The notes under the pieces were generated by a model. That model saw only the letters and a list, made by a program, of their open reading frames with translations, made no database searches and was not told the DNA's origin. Shown here in pieces: positions 1 to 7,981 of a stretch of 52,312 nucleotides of DNA. A program made the translations under genes and the position numbers. Numbering within the stretch: position 1 is the first letter of the stretch; each line of letters begins with the position of its first letter. Source of the DNA: Methylorubrum zatmanii (lineage in GTDB: Bacteria > Pseudomonadota > Alphaproteobacteria > Rhizobiales > Beijerinckiaceae); the NCBI RefSeq assembly GCF_014845115.1, contig NZ_NKUI01000112.1:1-52312 (forward strand), in the 5' to 3' direction.

Positions 1-12
1 CGCTCGGGCACG

Positions 13-71
13 GCTCTAGGTGGAGTGGTTCCTAGAGCATTCTCGCGATCCAAGGATCATGGAAAATGCTC
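13..71. repeat. Inverted repeats in the leading intergenic region
   Basis: GCTCTAGG (13-20) pairs perfectly with CCTAGAGC (31-38) across a 10-nt loop. An overlapping longer-range pair is GAGCATT (35-41) with AATGCTC (65-71). No T-tract follows, so this looks like a small dispersed palindrome more than a terminator. The rest of 1-346 shows no convincing gene; it holds this element and the hyuA promoter with its palindromic operator. Confidence 0.4.
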
Positions 72-296
72 CAGCGGGCGCAGCGAACAGCCGTGAACGT
101 CCCCGGAATATCCGGCAGGGCCGAATCGGTGCGCCGGCCCCCCCGCGAGGCCGTAGCGTCTCGATCGGCCCGGCCCCAAGCCAGCCGGTCGGCTCACTGC
201 CGCACACGCCATCGATCTGATCAAAACCGCATCACGTCGCCACGGCAAAACGTCGGAAATTTCAGCAGGCAAGGTGCTTGTCGCAGCGCCGTTTCA

Positions 297-333
297 TATG
301 CATCATTTGGACATCGTATCCATATAGCGGATA
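297..333 (+). promoter_or_regulatory. Tandem palindromic operator upstream of hyuA
   Basis: Two 17-bp dyads lie end to end with a TCG spacer: TATGC-N7-GGACA (297-313) and TATCC-N7-GGATA (317-333). The second is a perfect 5-bp inverted repeat. It ends 13 bp before the hyuA start codon, a position suited to repression or to a leader-site activator. The same architecture recurs at 17303-17339 and, in part, at 6853-6877. The inferred binder is the IclR-type regulator encoded at 5936-6793. Confidence 0.6.
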
Positions 334-346
334 GAAAGTCAGGGGC

Positions 347-2398
347 ATGGGCCTGCAGATCGCCATCGACACCGGGGGCACCTTCACCGACGTCGTCGCC
401 ATCGACGATGCCACCGGGCAGATTACCGCGGTGAAGACGCCGTCGACCCCTTCCGACCCGAGCATCGGGCTGATCGAGGGCGTGCGGAAGGTGCTCGCCG
501 AAGCCGGCGGCACGGATGCCGACCTGCGCATGCTGCTGCACGGCTCGACCGTGGCAACGAATGCGGTGCTGGAGCACAAATTCGCCGGCCTCGGCCTGAT
601 CGTGACTCGCGGCTTCCGTCACATGATCGAGATCGCCCGGCAATCGGTGCCGGACGGCTACGGCAACTCGTTCTTCTGGGTGAAGCCGCCGCGCCTGGTG
701 CCGCTCCACCTCGTGCGCGAGGTACCCGGCCGCCTGACCTTCGAGGGACGTGAGATCGAGCCCCTCGACGAGGCGGCGACCCTGCAGGCGGTGCGCGAAC
801 TCGTCGAGGACGGCGTGCGCTGCATCGGCGTCTGCCTGCTCCACGCCTATGCCAACGGCGCGCACGAGCAGCGCATCGGCGAGCTGATCCGCGCCGAATT
901 CCCCGACGTCTTCGTCTCGCTCTCCTCGGTCGTGCTGCCCGAGTACCGCGAATACGAGCGGGCCATGACGACGCTGATCGACGTGCTCGTGAAGCCCTAC
1001 TGCAAGACCTACCTGCAGAACGCCGCCGACGCGATCCGCGCCAAGTCCGGCGACATCCCGTTCCTGATCATGCAGTCGAACGGCGGCGTGGTGAAGCATT
1101 CGACCGCCGGCGAGAAGCCGGTGACCATGCTGCTCTCGGGCCCGGCCGCGGGCCTGCTCGGCTCGATCCACATGGCGCGGCTCGCCGGCTACAAGGACAT
1201 CCTCACGGTGGATGTCGGCGGCACCTCCACGGACGTGGCGATCATCGAGGACTTCACCCCGATGTACACCTCGTCCTCGATGGTCGAGAGCTACCCGGTC
1301 AAGACGCCGATGCTCGACATCGTCACCGTGGGCTCCGGCGGCGGCTCCATCGCCTGGACCGACCCTTACGGCCAGCTCAAGGTCGGCCCCCGCAGCGCCG
1401 GCGCCGATCCGGGCCCGATCTGCTACGGCCGCGGCGGCACCAAGCCCACCGTCACCGACGCGGCGATCACCCTCGGGCGCCTGCCCGCCTCACTGATCGG
1501 CGGCGCGATCCACCTCGACGACGCGGCCGCGCGCAAGGCCTATACGGAACTCGGCGAGAGCTTCGGCATGTCCGCCGAGGAGGTGGCCGCCGGCGCCCTG
1601 GAGATCGCCGCGGTCAACCAGGTCTTCGGCATCCGCCAGGTCACCACGACCCGCGGCCGCGATCCCGGCGCCTATGCCATGGTCGCCTTCGGCGGCGCGG
1701 GCGGCCTGTTCGCCACCGAGGTCGCCGACTTCCTCGACATCCGCACGGTGATCTCGCCGCCCAATCCCGGCAATCTCTGCGCCTTCGGCCTGCACGTCTC
1801 CGACGTGCGCCGGGATTACATCCGCACCCTGGTGCGCCAGCAATCGACCGTCGACGGCGCCGAGATCCTGACCGCCTGGAACGAGCTCGCCGCGAACGGC
1901 CTCGCCGATATCGAGGCGGAGGGCATCCCGGCCGAGCGCATCGAGATCCGCCGCATCGCCGATGTCCGCTATTTCGGCGAGGGGCACGAGGTGCAGGTGA
2001 CGATCCCCGCCGGCCTCTCCGACGAGGCGATCCTCGACCACCTCTGGTCGGACTTCCACCGCGTCCACGACCAGACCTTCGGCTTCCACTACGAGGGCAA
2101 GCAGGACGTCGAGCTCGTCAACCTGCGCATCCAGGCCGTGGGCGAGCAGAACCGGCCGAGCATCGCCGCCGACACCGTCGAGCGGGCGCCGGCCGCGCCC
2201 TTCGCCACGCGCCGCGCCTATTGGCGCCAGACCGGCTGGATCGACTGCCCGCTCTACCGCCGCACCGAACTCGCCGTCGCGCAGACGGTTCCCGGCCCGG
2301 CCATCGTCGAGGAATACGGCTCGACGGTGGTGGTGCCAACGCGCTGGAGCGTCCGCGCGGATGCCTACGGCAACCTGATCCTCGAGAAGAGCCTGTGA
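347..2398 (+). CDS. hyuA: Hydantoinase/5-oxoprolinase family subunit A
   Basis: 683 residues, the usual length for the A subunit of ATP-dependent hydantoinase/oxoprolinase enzymes, which use ATP to open cyclic amides such as N-methylhydantoin or 5-oxoproline in the cytoplasm. The N-terminal ASKHA-fold phosphate loop DTGGTFTD is at residues 8-15, HGSTVATNA at 65-73, and the second nucleotide-binding motif DVGGTSTD at 289-296. A C-terminal hydantoinase domain follows. The ATG at 347 is chosen because the motif begins at residue 8 and a purine-rich stretch (AGAAAG, AGGGG) precedes it. It is first in an operon with hyuB, a CoxG-like gene and a creatininase-like gene, behind the tandem palindrome at 297-333. 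The family is certain; the substrate is unknown, and acetophenone-carboxylase-like or acetone-carboxylase-like roles cannot be excluded by eye. Confidence 0.93.
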   Translation: MGLQIAIDTGGTFTDVVAIDDATGQITAVKTPSTPSDPSIGLIEGVRKVLAEAGGTDADLRMLLHGSTVATNAVLEHKFAGLGLIVTRGFRHMIEIARQSVPDGYGNSFFWVKPPRLVPLHLVREVPGRLTFEGREIEPLDEAATLQAVRELVEDGVRCIGVCLLHAYANGAHEQRIGELIRAEFPDVFVSLSSVVLPEYREYERAMTTLIDVLVKPYCKTYLQNAADAIRAKSGDIPFLIMQSNGGVVKHSTAGEKPVTMLLSGPAAGLLGSIHMARLAGYKDILTVDVGGTSTDVAIIEDFTPMYTSSSMVESYPVKTPMLDIVTVGSGGGSIAWTDPYGQLKVGPRSAGADPGPICYGRGGTKPTVTDAAITLGRLPASLIGGAIHLDDAAARKAYTELGESFGMSAEEVAAGALEIAAVNQVFGIRQVTTTRGRDPGAYAMVAFGGAGGLFATEVADFLDIRTVISPPNPGNLCAFGLHVSDVRRDYIRTLVRQQSTVDGAEILTAWNELAANGLADIEAEGIPAERIEIRRIADVRYFGEGHEVQVTIPAGLSDEAILDHLWSDFHRVHDQTFGFHYEGKQDVELVNLRIQAVGEQNRPSIAADTVERAPAAPFATRRAYWRQTGWIDCPLYRRTELAVAQTVPGPAIVEEYGSTVVVPTRWSVRADAYGNLILEKSL

Positions 2399-2409
2399 GG
2401 GAGGCGACC

Positions 2410-4302
2410 ATGACGCAAGAGACCCGCACCACCCTCGGCCCGATCGAGCTCGAGGTCATCCACGGCACCATCCGCGCGGCCGAGCTCGAGATCGAGGCGG
2501 CGGTGGAGCGCACCGCCCGCTCGCCGATGATCCGCGACCAGCACGACTACCGGGTCGCGCTGTTCGATGCCAAGGGCCGCAAGCTCACCGGCCGCTCCTA
2601 CTCGGCCATCGTCGAGCCGGTCTTCGAGTATTTCGGCGCCGACGACATCCATCCCGGGGACGTGTTCTTCTGGAACGACCCCTACAATTCCTGCGGCGGC
2701 ATCGGCCACGTACCGGATCTCTGCACCACCGTGCCGATCTTCCTGGGCGAGCGGCTGATCGGCTTCAGCCAGGTCTTCGGCCACCACGACGACATCGGCG
2801 GCGCCGTGCCCGGCAGCCTGCCCGTCCACGCCACGGATTCGTGGATGGAGGGCGTGATGATCCCGCCGATCAAGCTCTACGAGCGGGGCAAGCGCAACGA
2901 GGCGGCCTTCCGCATCATCGTGCGCAATTCCCGCCTGTCCGAGCATCTCGCCGGCGATCTCGACGCGGAGATCGGCGCGGCCAAGCTCGGCTCCCGCCGG
3001 GTCGTGGCCCTGGCCGAGCGCTACGGCGCCGACACGCTGGAGGCCGCCTTCGACCAGATCCTGAAGAACACCGCCGAGGTCTTCCGCCGGGAGATCCTGC
3101 CGCAGATCGCCGACGGCGAGTACACCTTCGAGGACTTCATCGAGAACGACGGCGTCGAGAAGGACAAGCTCCACGCCCTGCGCGTGAAGATGATCAAGAC
3201 TCCGGAGAAGATCGTCCTCGACTTCACCGGCACCGATCCGGAGGCGAAGGGCCCGATCAACTGGGCGCTCGACGAAGCGGAGGGCCGCTACTTCCGCAAG
3301 TGGCTCGCCCCGACGCTCCGCTCGCTCGCGAGCTCCCCCGAGCGGGCCGCCGAGATCGACTCGAACGAGGGCGTGCTCGACGTCATCGACGTGGTCTTCC
3401 CGCAGAAGGGCACGCTGATCACCCCGACCTTCGGCAAGCCCACCGGCATGCGCTTCTTCCTGATGCTGCGCACGCTGGGCTCGTTTGCCGCCTGCCTGTC
3501 CAAGGCGACGGGGGGCAAGATGCCCGCCGACCACGAAACCATCCGCATCTGGGGCGTCACCGGCGGCAAGACGCAGGAGGATTTCTACCTGTTCCGCGAG
3601 GTGCTGGGCGGCGGCAGCCCCGGACGCCCCTGGGCCGACGGCTCGGACGTCGTGCACATCGTGCCGAACTCCAAGAACCTGCCGGCGGAGTTCTCCGAGA
3701 CCCGCTACCCGATCCTGGTGGAGGAGCTCGGCCTGAAGCAGGGCTCCGGCGGGCCGGGCTACCATCGCGGCGGATTCGGCTACGACAAGCGCATCCGCGC
3801 CCTGCAGGAATGCCGCCTGATCTCCAACGCCGACCGCTCCCTGCTCGGCTGCTACGGCGTCAACGGCGGCAAGGCCGGCGAGAACTACCAAGTCTCGGTG
3901 ATCGACGGCGAGAACCGCGAGACGGTGCATCCCGGCATGAGCGACACGGTCACGGTCGCGCCGGGCTCGGTGATCCGCATCGTCACGACCGGCGGCGGCG
4001 GCTGGGGCGATCCCCTGGCGCGCCCGGTGGAACGGGTGGTGGCCGACGTGCAATGCGGCCTCGTCTCGGAGGCCTCGGCGCGGGACGATTACGGCGTGGT
4101 GCTGACGCGCGCCGGCCGTAGATGGGCCGCCGACCTCGCCGGCACGGAAGCCCTGCGGGCCCGCCTCGCCAAGGAGCGCGGCACGCCGCCGATGTTCGAC
4201 CGCGGCCCCTATTTCGCCGCCCTCAAGGCGGCCGGCCGGATCACCCGGCCGGAGGGCGTGGCCGACCCGGACGAGGGCTGGCACGCCCGGCCGGTACTGT
4301 AA
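2410..4302 (+). CDS. hyuB: Hydantoinase/5-oxoprolinase family subunit B
   Basis: 630 residues from the ATG at 2410, which follows GGGAGGCGACC, a good ribosome site. Longer in-frame starts would lie inside hyuA and are rejected. The protein matches the HyuB partner of HyuA throughout: the early GDVFFWNDPY segment, GHHDDIGG, and a C-terminal glycine-rich TGGGGWGDPL segment typical of the family. It lies 11 bp after hyuA, so the two are almost certainly co-translated and form the alpha-beta complex that hydrolyses a lactam or imide bond with ATP. The C-terminal tail after the GGGGWGDP motif is somewhat extended and ends in a family-specific region. Substrate not determinable from sequence alone. 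Confidence 0.93.
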   Translation: MTQETRTTLGPIELEVIHGTIRAAELEIEAAVERTARSPMIRDQHDYRVALFDAKGRKLTGRSYSAIVEPVFEYFGADDIHPGDVFFWNDPYNSCGGIGHVPDLCTTVPIFLGERLIGFSQVFGHHDDIGGAVPGSLPVHATDSWMEGVMIPPIKLYERGKRNEAAFRIIVRNSRLSEHLAGDLDAEIGAAKLGSRRVVALAERYGADTLEAAFDQILKNTAEVFRREILPQIADGEYTFEDFIENDGVEKDKLHALRVKMIKTPEKIVLDFTGTDPEAKGPINWALDEAEGRYFRKWLAPTLRSLASSPERAAEIDSNEGVLDVIDVVFPQKGTLITPTFGKPTGMRFFLMLRTLGSFAACLSKATGGKMPADHETIRIWGVTGGKTQEDFYLFREVLGGGSPGRPWADGSDVVHIVPNSKNLPAEFSETRYPILVEELGLKQGSGGPGYHRGGFGYDKRIRALQECRLISNADRSLLGCYGVNGGKAGENYQVSVIDGENRETVHPGMSDTVTVAPGSVIRIVTTGGGGWGDPLARPVERVVADVQCGLVSEASARDDYGVVLTRAGRRWAADLAGTEALRARLAKERGTPPMFDRGPYFAALKAAGRITRPEGVADPDEGWHARPVL

Positions 4303-4367
4303 GAATCCGGGTGCCGCGCCCGGCCGGATCGGGCGCGGCACGCATTGTCTCTCTGGGGGCCGAGACC

Positions 4368-4970
4368 ATGAAGATCACCCAATCCTTCGAGGTGCCGAGA
4401 CCGCTGCCGGCCGTCTGGGACCTGTTCCAGGACATTCCCACCGTCGCCCGCTGCATGCCCGGCGCCGAGCTGACCGAGGACAGGGGCAACGGGGTCTATG
4501 CCGGCAAGGTCGGCATCAAGCTCGGGCCGTTCGGGGCCTCCTTCGACGGGGAGGCGACGGTGACGGCCGACCCTATCAGCAGGAGCGGGCATGCCGAGGG
4601 CCGGGGCACCGACAAGCGCGGCGGCAGCCGCTCCAAACTCTCCCTCGATTACCGCCTGACCGATCTTTCCGGCCGCGCCACCCGCGTCGACATCGACGCG
4701 GACGTGCAGCTCGCCGGCCCCATCGCCCAGTTCGGCCGCACCGGCCTCGTCAACGAGACCGCCTCGGTGCTGATCGGGCAATTCGTGAAGAACGTCGAAG
4801 CCCAGCTCGCGGCCATCCCGGCTGTGAGTGACGCAGCCGGCGCGTCATCCCCCCAGCCCGCTGCGGCGGCCGCGCCGACGCAGACCACGCAGATCAGCGT
4901 GCTCGGCCTGCTCGTCCGGCTGATCGCCTCCCTGTTCAGGAAACGGCAGAAGGAATCGACCCATGGCTGA
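4368..4970 (+). CDS. CoxG-like SRPBCC protein
   Basis: 200 residues starting MKITQSFEVPRPLPAVWDLF, the classic opening of the CoxG/SRPBCC (START-like) fold that holds hydrophobic ligands. CoxG proteins accompany CoxMSL-type molybdenum hydroxylases and help recruit them to the membrane. Consistent with that, residues 1 to about 145 are the fold, followed by an Ala/Pro/Thr linker and a C-terminal hydrophobic helix (VLGLLVRLIASLF) ending in basic residues, a likely membrane anchor. The start at 4368 fits the domain boundary. It lies 65 bp after hyuB and overlaps the next gene by 8 bp. A CoxMSL-type enzyme is encoded at 13356-17170, probably under the same regulator, so this may be its membrane adaptor (inference). 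Confidence 0.85.
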   Translation: MKITQSFEVPRPLPAVWDLFQDIPTVARCMPGAELTEDRGNGVYAGKVGIKLGPFGASFDGEATVTADPISRSGHAEGRGTDKRGGSRSKLSLDYRLTDLSGRATRVDIDADVQLAGPIAQFGRTGLVNETASVLIGQFVKNVEAQLAAIPAVSDAAGASSPQPAAAAAPTQTTQISVLGLLVRLIASLFRKRQKESTHG

Positions 4971-5778
4971 TCCCGACTCCGCCGCCCCCGCCGCCGGCGG
5001 GGAACGGCGCATGTCCTTCATGACGCAGATGGAGATCGCGGAGGCGATCGCGCAGAAGCGTGCCGTGATCCTGCCGACGGGGGCCACGGAGGCGCACGGC
5101 CCCCACATGCCGACCGACACGGACACGCACCAAGTCGAACACATCGCCTGGCTCCTGGCCCAGCGGATCGACGCCCTGGTGGCCCCCCCCGTCGCCTACG
5201 GCATCTCCAAGACCTTCGAGTTCTTCCCCGGCACGATCTCGCTCTCGATCCCGACCTACCAGGCGATGCTGTTCGAGATCGGCGCGGCCCTGGTCCGGCA
5301 GGGCTTCGAGCACCTGATCATCCTCAACGGCAACCGGCCGAACGGCACCGCCAACGACGCCGTCGCCCGCCACCTCGTCGACGAGCTCGACGCGGCTCAC
5401 ACCTTCAAGGTCTCCGCCGTGAGCTACTGGGAGCCGGCGGCGGAGAAGATCCACGCCCTGCGCCGGTCGGTGCCGGGGGGCATGGGCCATGGCTGCGAGT
5501 TCGAGACCGGCTTCCAGCTCGCCACCCGGCCCGAACTCGTGAAGATGGAGCGCCTCGCGGGCGCCCATTACGGCCCGGTCGGCTGGGATCTCGTGGCGCC
5601 GACGGAGCCGGTGCGCACCTATATGCGCCGCCCGCGCCCCGCCGCCGGCCATGCCGCGATCTTCGGCGATCCCTCCAGCGCCACGGCGGAGGCCGGACAG
5701 GTCTTCATCGACACCGTGGTCGAGGTGCTCGAACAAACCTTCCGCACCCTGCGCGGCTCCTACGAGGAGCGGCGCTGA
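4963..5778 (+). CDS. Creatininase-family amidohydrolase, atypical metal site
   Basis: 271 residues of the creatininase/FAPy-deformylase family, whose members hydrolyse cyclic or linear amides at a two-metal centre. The first metal motif is intact: E43, H45 and D54 in GATEAHGPHMPTDTD, as is the later HGCEFETG segment carrying the acidic residue. The NGHGG-type motif, whose histidine is a metal ligand in characterised members, reads LNGNRPNG here, with N124 where histidine is expected. The protein may use a different metal arrangement or may not be a hydrolase. It overlaps the CoxG-like gene by 8 bp and is the last gene before a strong hairpin at 5810-5841. Its partners HyuAB suggest it acts downstream of ring opening (inference). 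Confidence 0.87.
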   Translation: MADPDSAAPAAGGERRMSFMTQMEIAEAIAQKRAVILPTGATEAHGPHMPTDTDTHQVEHIAWLLAQRIDALVAPPVAYGISKTFEFFPGTISLSIPTYQAMLFEIGAALVRQGFEHLIILNGNRPNGTANDAVARHLVDELDAAHTFKVSAVSYWEPAAEKIHALRRSVPGGMGHGCEFETGFQLATRPELVKMERLAGAHYGPVGWDLVAPTEPVRTYMRRPRPAAGHAAIFGDPSSATAEAGQVFIDTVVEVLEQTFRTLRGSYEERR

Positions 5779-5809
5779 TCGCGCCACCGCATGCGCAGCT
5801 GACCGAAGC

Positions 5810-5841
5810 CCGGCCCGGGACGTCCCCACGTCCCGGGCCGG
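5810..5841 (+). terminator. Probable terminator of the hyuAB operon
   Basis: Perfect 13-bp GC-rich stem (5810-5822 with 5829-5841) and a TCCCCA loop, 32 bp after the creatininase-like stop codon. It is followed by GCTGCGTTTCGG, only weakly T-rich. It lies between convergent genes and may act in either direction. Confidence 0.65.
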
Positions 5842-5876
5842 CTGCGTTTCGGGTCGAACGGGTCGGGTTGGGGTAG

Positions 5877-5923
5877 CCCTCGCCCCGCTTGCGGGGAGAG
5901 GGCACCAGGGGCGGAACGCCCCT
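5877..5923. repeat. REP-like double hairpin at iclR 3' end
   Basis: Two adjacent hairpins. CCCTCGCCCCGC (5877-5888) pairs with GCGGGGAGAGGG (5891-5902) with one G/A mismatch; AGGGGCG (5907-5913) pairs with CGCCCCT (5917-5923). They lie just beyond the minus-strand iclR stop codon at 5936. The GCGGGGAGAGGG motif resembles short dispersed palindromes common in GC-rich alphaproteobacteria. Confidence 0.5.
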
Positions 5924-5935
5924 CCACCCCCCGCC

Positions 5936-6793
5936 TCAGCGGCCGTGGCGCCAGCCGAGATCGAGGGAGATCGAGTGGGCGGCGTGGCCGATCTGCTCCC
6001 GCAGGGTCTCCCGGCGGGCGTCGCTCTTGAGGAGGTTCTTGCGGAAGACGAAGCAGAGCGTCGCCACGGTGTGCCCGGTGGCGTCCCGGATCGGCGCGGC
6101 CATCGAAGCGGCGAAGAGCTGGACGTCGCCGACGGTGAGGGCGAAATCCGAGGCCCGCACCTCGTTCAGGATCTCCCGCAGGCGGACCGGATCCGTCACC
6201 GTCTCCGGGGTCATCCGCTCCAGGGGCCGGGCGAGATAGGCATCGATGAAGGCGGGCGGCTCGTTGGCCAGCAGCACATGCCCCTTCGAGGCGCAGTGCA
6301 GCGGGAAGTGATAGCCGTAATGCGCCTTGGTGATGTCCTCATCGACATGCTGATGCGAGTAGATCACCACCGATTGCCAACCGATCCGCTCGACCACCTG
6401 CAGGGCGATCCCGTCCAGTTCGGAGAGCTTGGCGAGATAGGGCATCGCCGCGGTCAGCACGCGGTGGTTCGACAGGTAGGCCGAGCCGATATGCCAGAGC
6501 CGCGGCCCGATCTGGTAGCGGCTGGTCTCGGGATCGCGGCGCAGGAACTGCGCCTTCTCGAGCTGCACGATCGTGCGGTGAACGGTGGCCCAGGGCAGGT
6601 CGAGGGCCCGGGTGACGTCGACGACGCGGGCCGGCGCCTGGGCGAGCAGTTCCAGCACGGCGAAGGACCGGTCCATGCCGCGCAGGGAACCGGGATCGAT
6701 GGCCGAGGGGAGGTTGCCCCGGTGCGCGGCCGCCTCCGAGGCAGCCTCGTCCATGGCGGCCTTGCGCCCCCGCTGCTTGCTCTGTGCCGTCAT
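5936..6793 (-). CDS. IclR-family transcriptional regulator
   Basis: 285 residues. A 40-residue basic/Ala-rich leader precedes a winged helix-turn-helix (about residues 40-100; MDRSFAVLELL, then VDVTRALDLPWATVHRTIVQLEK). The C-terminal IclR effector-binding GAF-like domain has the expected HCASKGHVLLA segment. IclR proteins bind small aromatic, acid or heterocyclic ligands and palindromic operators. The gene follows the importer genes on the same strand and converges on the hyuAB operon. A TATCC-N7-GGACA palindrome lies 68 bp upstream of its start, suggesting autoregulation. It is the only regulator in the first 17 kb, so it is the natural candidate for controlling hyuAB, the importer and the molybdenum hydroxylase. 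Confidence 0.9.
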   Translation of the reverse strand: MTAQSKQRGRKAAMDEAASEAAAHRGNLPSAIDPGSLRGMDRSFAVLELLAQAPARVVDVTRALDLPWATVHRTIVQLEKAQFLRRDPETSRYQIGPRLWHIGSAYLSNHRVLTAAMPYLAKLSELDGIALQVVERIGWQSVVIYSHQHVDEDITKAHYGYHFPLHCASKGHVLLANEPPAFIDAYLARPLERMTPETVTDPVRLREILNEVRASDFALTVGDVQLFAASMAAPIRDATGHTVATLCFVFRKNLLKSDARRETLREQIGHAAHSISLDLGWRHGR

Positions 6794-6852
6794 GGAATCC
6801 TTCGAGCCGCGCCCTCAGGCGCTCATGGCATACTGCGCCGTCAGGCACGCGT

Positions 6853-6877
6853 GGAATGAATATCCGACAAATGGACA
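6853..6877 (-). promoter_or_regulatory. Palindromic operator upstream of iclR
   Basis: TATCC-N7-GGACA (6861-6877), preceded after a 3-bp gap by a partial half-site GGAAT (6853-6857). It matches the sites at 297-333 and 17303-17339 in half-site sequence and 7-bp spacing. It lies between the start of iclR and the stop of the upstream permease gene, which favours autoregulation by the IclR protein. Confidence 0.45.
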
Positions 6878-6914
6878 CGGCCGTGAAGCCGCGCTCCGGG
6901 GATCCGCCACGCTC

Positions 6915-7850
6915 TCAGCGATCCTCCCTGAGATGGGCGACACCGAGGGCGCGGGGCTCGAGGGATCCTCCGTTGCCGCGCAGGCAGGTCCAGATCATCA
7001 CGCCGAGGGTGGCGAGGTAGGGGATCATGGCGATGAAATATTGCGGCACCTGGACGCCGACGGCGGCGATGCGCGGGATCAGGGCCTCGATCGCCCCGAA
7101 CAGGAGCGCGCCGGCCAGGGCCCGCCAGGGCTGCCAGCGGGCGAAGATGACCAGCGCGATGGCGATCCAGCCGCGGCCGCCCGTCATGCCCTCGACCCAG
7201 ATCCGGGCGGTGCCGACGGACAGATAGCCGCCGGCGATCCCGACCAGCGCCGCGCCCGCCGCCACGGCGCCGTAGCGCATGCGCGCGACCCCAATGCCGG
7301 CCGCATCCGCCGCATCCGGCCCGTCGCCGACGGCGCGCAGCCGCAGCCCCGTGAGGGTGCGGGTCAGGAACCAGGCCACCACCGCGAAGGCGGGGACGGT
7401 CAGGAACACGACCACGTCCTGCCGGAACAGCACCGGACCGATCACGGGGATATCGACCAGGGGGATCAGCGACAGGCTGCGCAGCCCCTCGACCGGCCGG
7501 TTGACCCAGCCCTCGGTGGTGCCGATGAGCCCGGTCAGGCCCTGGGCCAGAAACACGAAGCTCAGGCCCGCGATGACTTGGTTCACCCGGAGGCTGACCA
7601 CGAGGAAGGAGAACAGCACCGACAGGAGCGCGGCGGCGGCGGCCGAGACCGCCAGGGCCGGAAGCGGCTGGCTCCCCAGGCCGAGGATCGCCCCGATGCC
7701 GGAGAGGGCCCCCACCAGCATGAAGCCCTCGGCCCCGAGCGAGAGCACGCCGGCCTTCTCGATGACGAGCAGGCCGAGGGCGGCCAGCGCGAAGGGGACG
7801 GCGAAACCTGGCACCGCGGAGAGCCAGTCGAGCAGGAAATCGGCAAACAT
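6915..7850 (-). CDS. BMP-type ABC importer permease (second)
   Basis: 311 residues, strongly hydrophobic with about eight to ten predicted membrane segments. It belongs to the BPD_transp_2 permeases that pair with BMP-family binding proteins (nucleoside uptake systems such as NupP/NupQ). Recognisable segments are IEKAGVLSLGAEGFMLVGAL near the N-terminus and TGGRGWIAIALVIFARWQPWRALAGALLFG towards the C-terminus, quoted here only as family landmarks in two parts. It follows the partner permease after a 127-bp gap occupied by a palindromic repeat. Same-strand order with the binding proteins, ATPase and first permease supports one transporter. Confidence 0.88.
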   Translation of the reverse strand: MFADFLLDWLSAVPGFAVPFALAALGLLVIEKAGVLSLGAEGFMLVGALSGIGAILGLGSQPLPALAVSAAAAALLSVLFSFLVVSLRVNQVIAGLSFVFLAQGLTGLIGTTEGWVNRPVEGLRSLSLIPLVDIPVIGPVLFRQDVVVFLTVPAFAVVAWFLTRTLTGLRLRAVGDGPDAADAAGIGVARMRYGAVAAGAALVGIAGGYLSVGTARIWVEGMTGGRGWIAIALVIFARWQPWRALAGALLFGAIEALIPRIAAVGVQVPQYFIAMIPYLATLGVMIWTCLRGNGGSLEPRALGVAHLREDR

Positions 7851-7879
7851 CGCGTCGGCTCCAATCGGAAAGGGGTCAT

Positions 7880-7981
7880 ACCAAATCCGGTCGATCCCTT
7901 CGGGATGGCGGATTGGCTTCGCTCAAACGCCGCGCGGGCTCGCTGATACGGGACCGCTTTGTTCAGCGGAGCCCGTATCAG
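7880..7981. repeat. Two-hairpin dispersed repeat, copy 1
   Basis: Begins ACCAAATCCGG and ends CCCGTATCAG. The left hairpin is built on AAATCCGG...CGGATT around GATCCCTTCGGGAT. The right hairpin pairs TGATACGGG with CCCGTATCA. The last bases overlap the minus-strand stop codon of the gene at 7978-9123, so the repeat itself supplies the TGA. Five related copies occur at 20767, 30630, 31033, 46968 and 47074. Confidence 0.85.
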
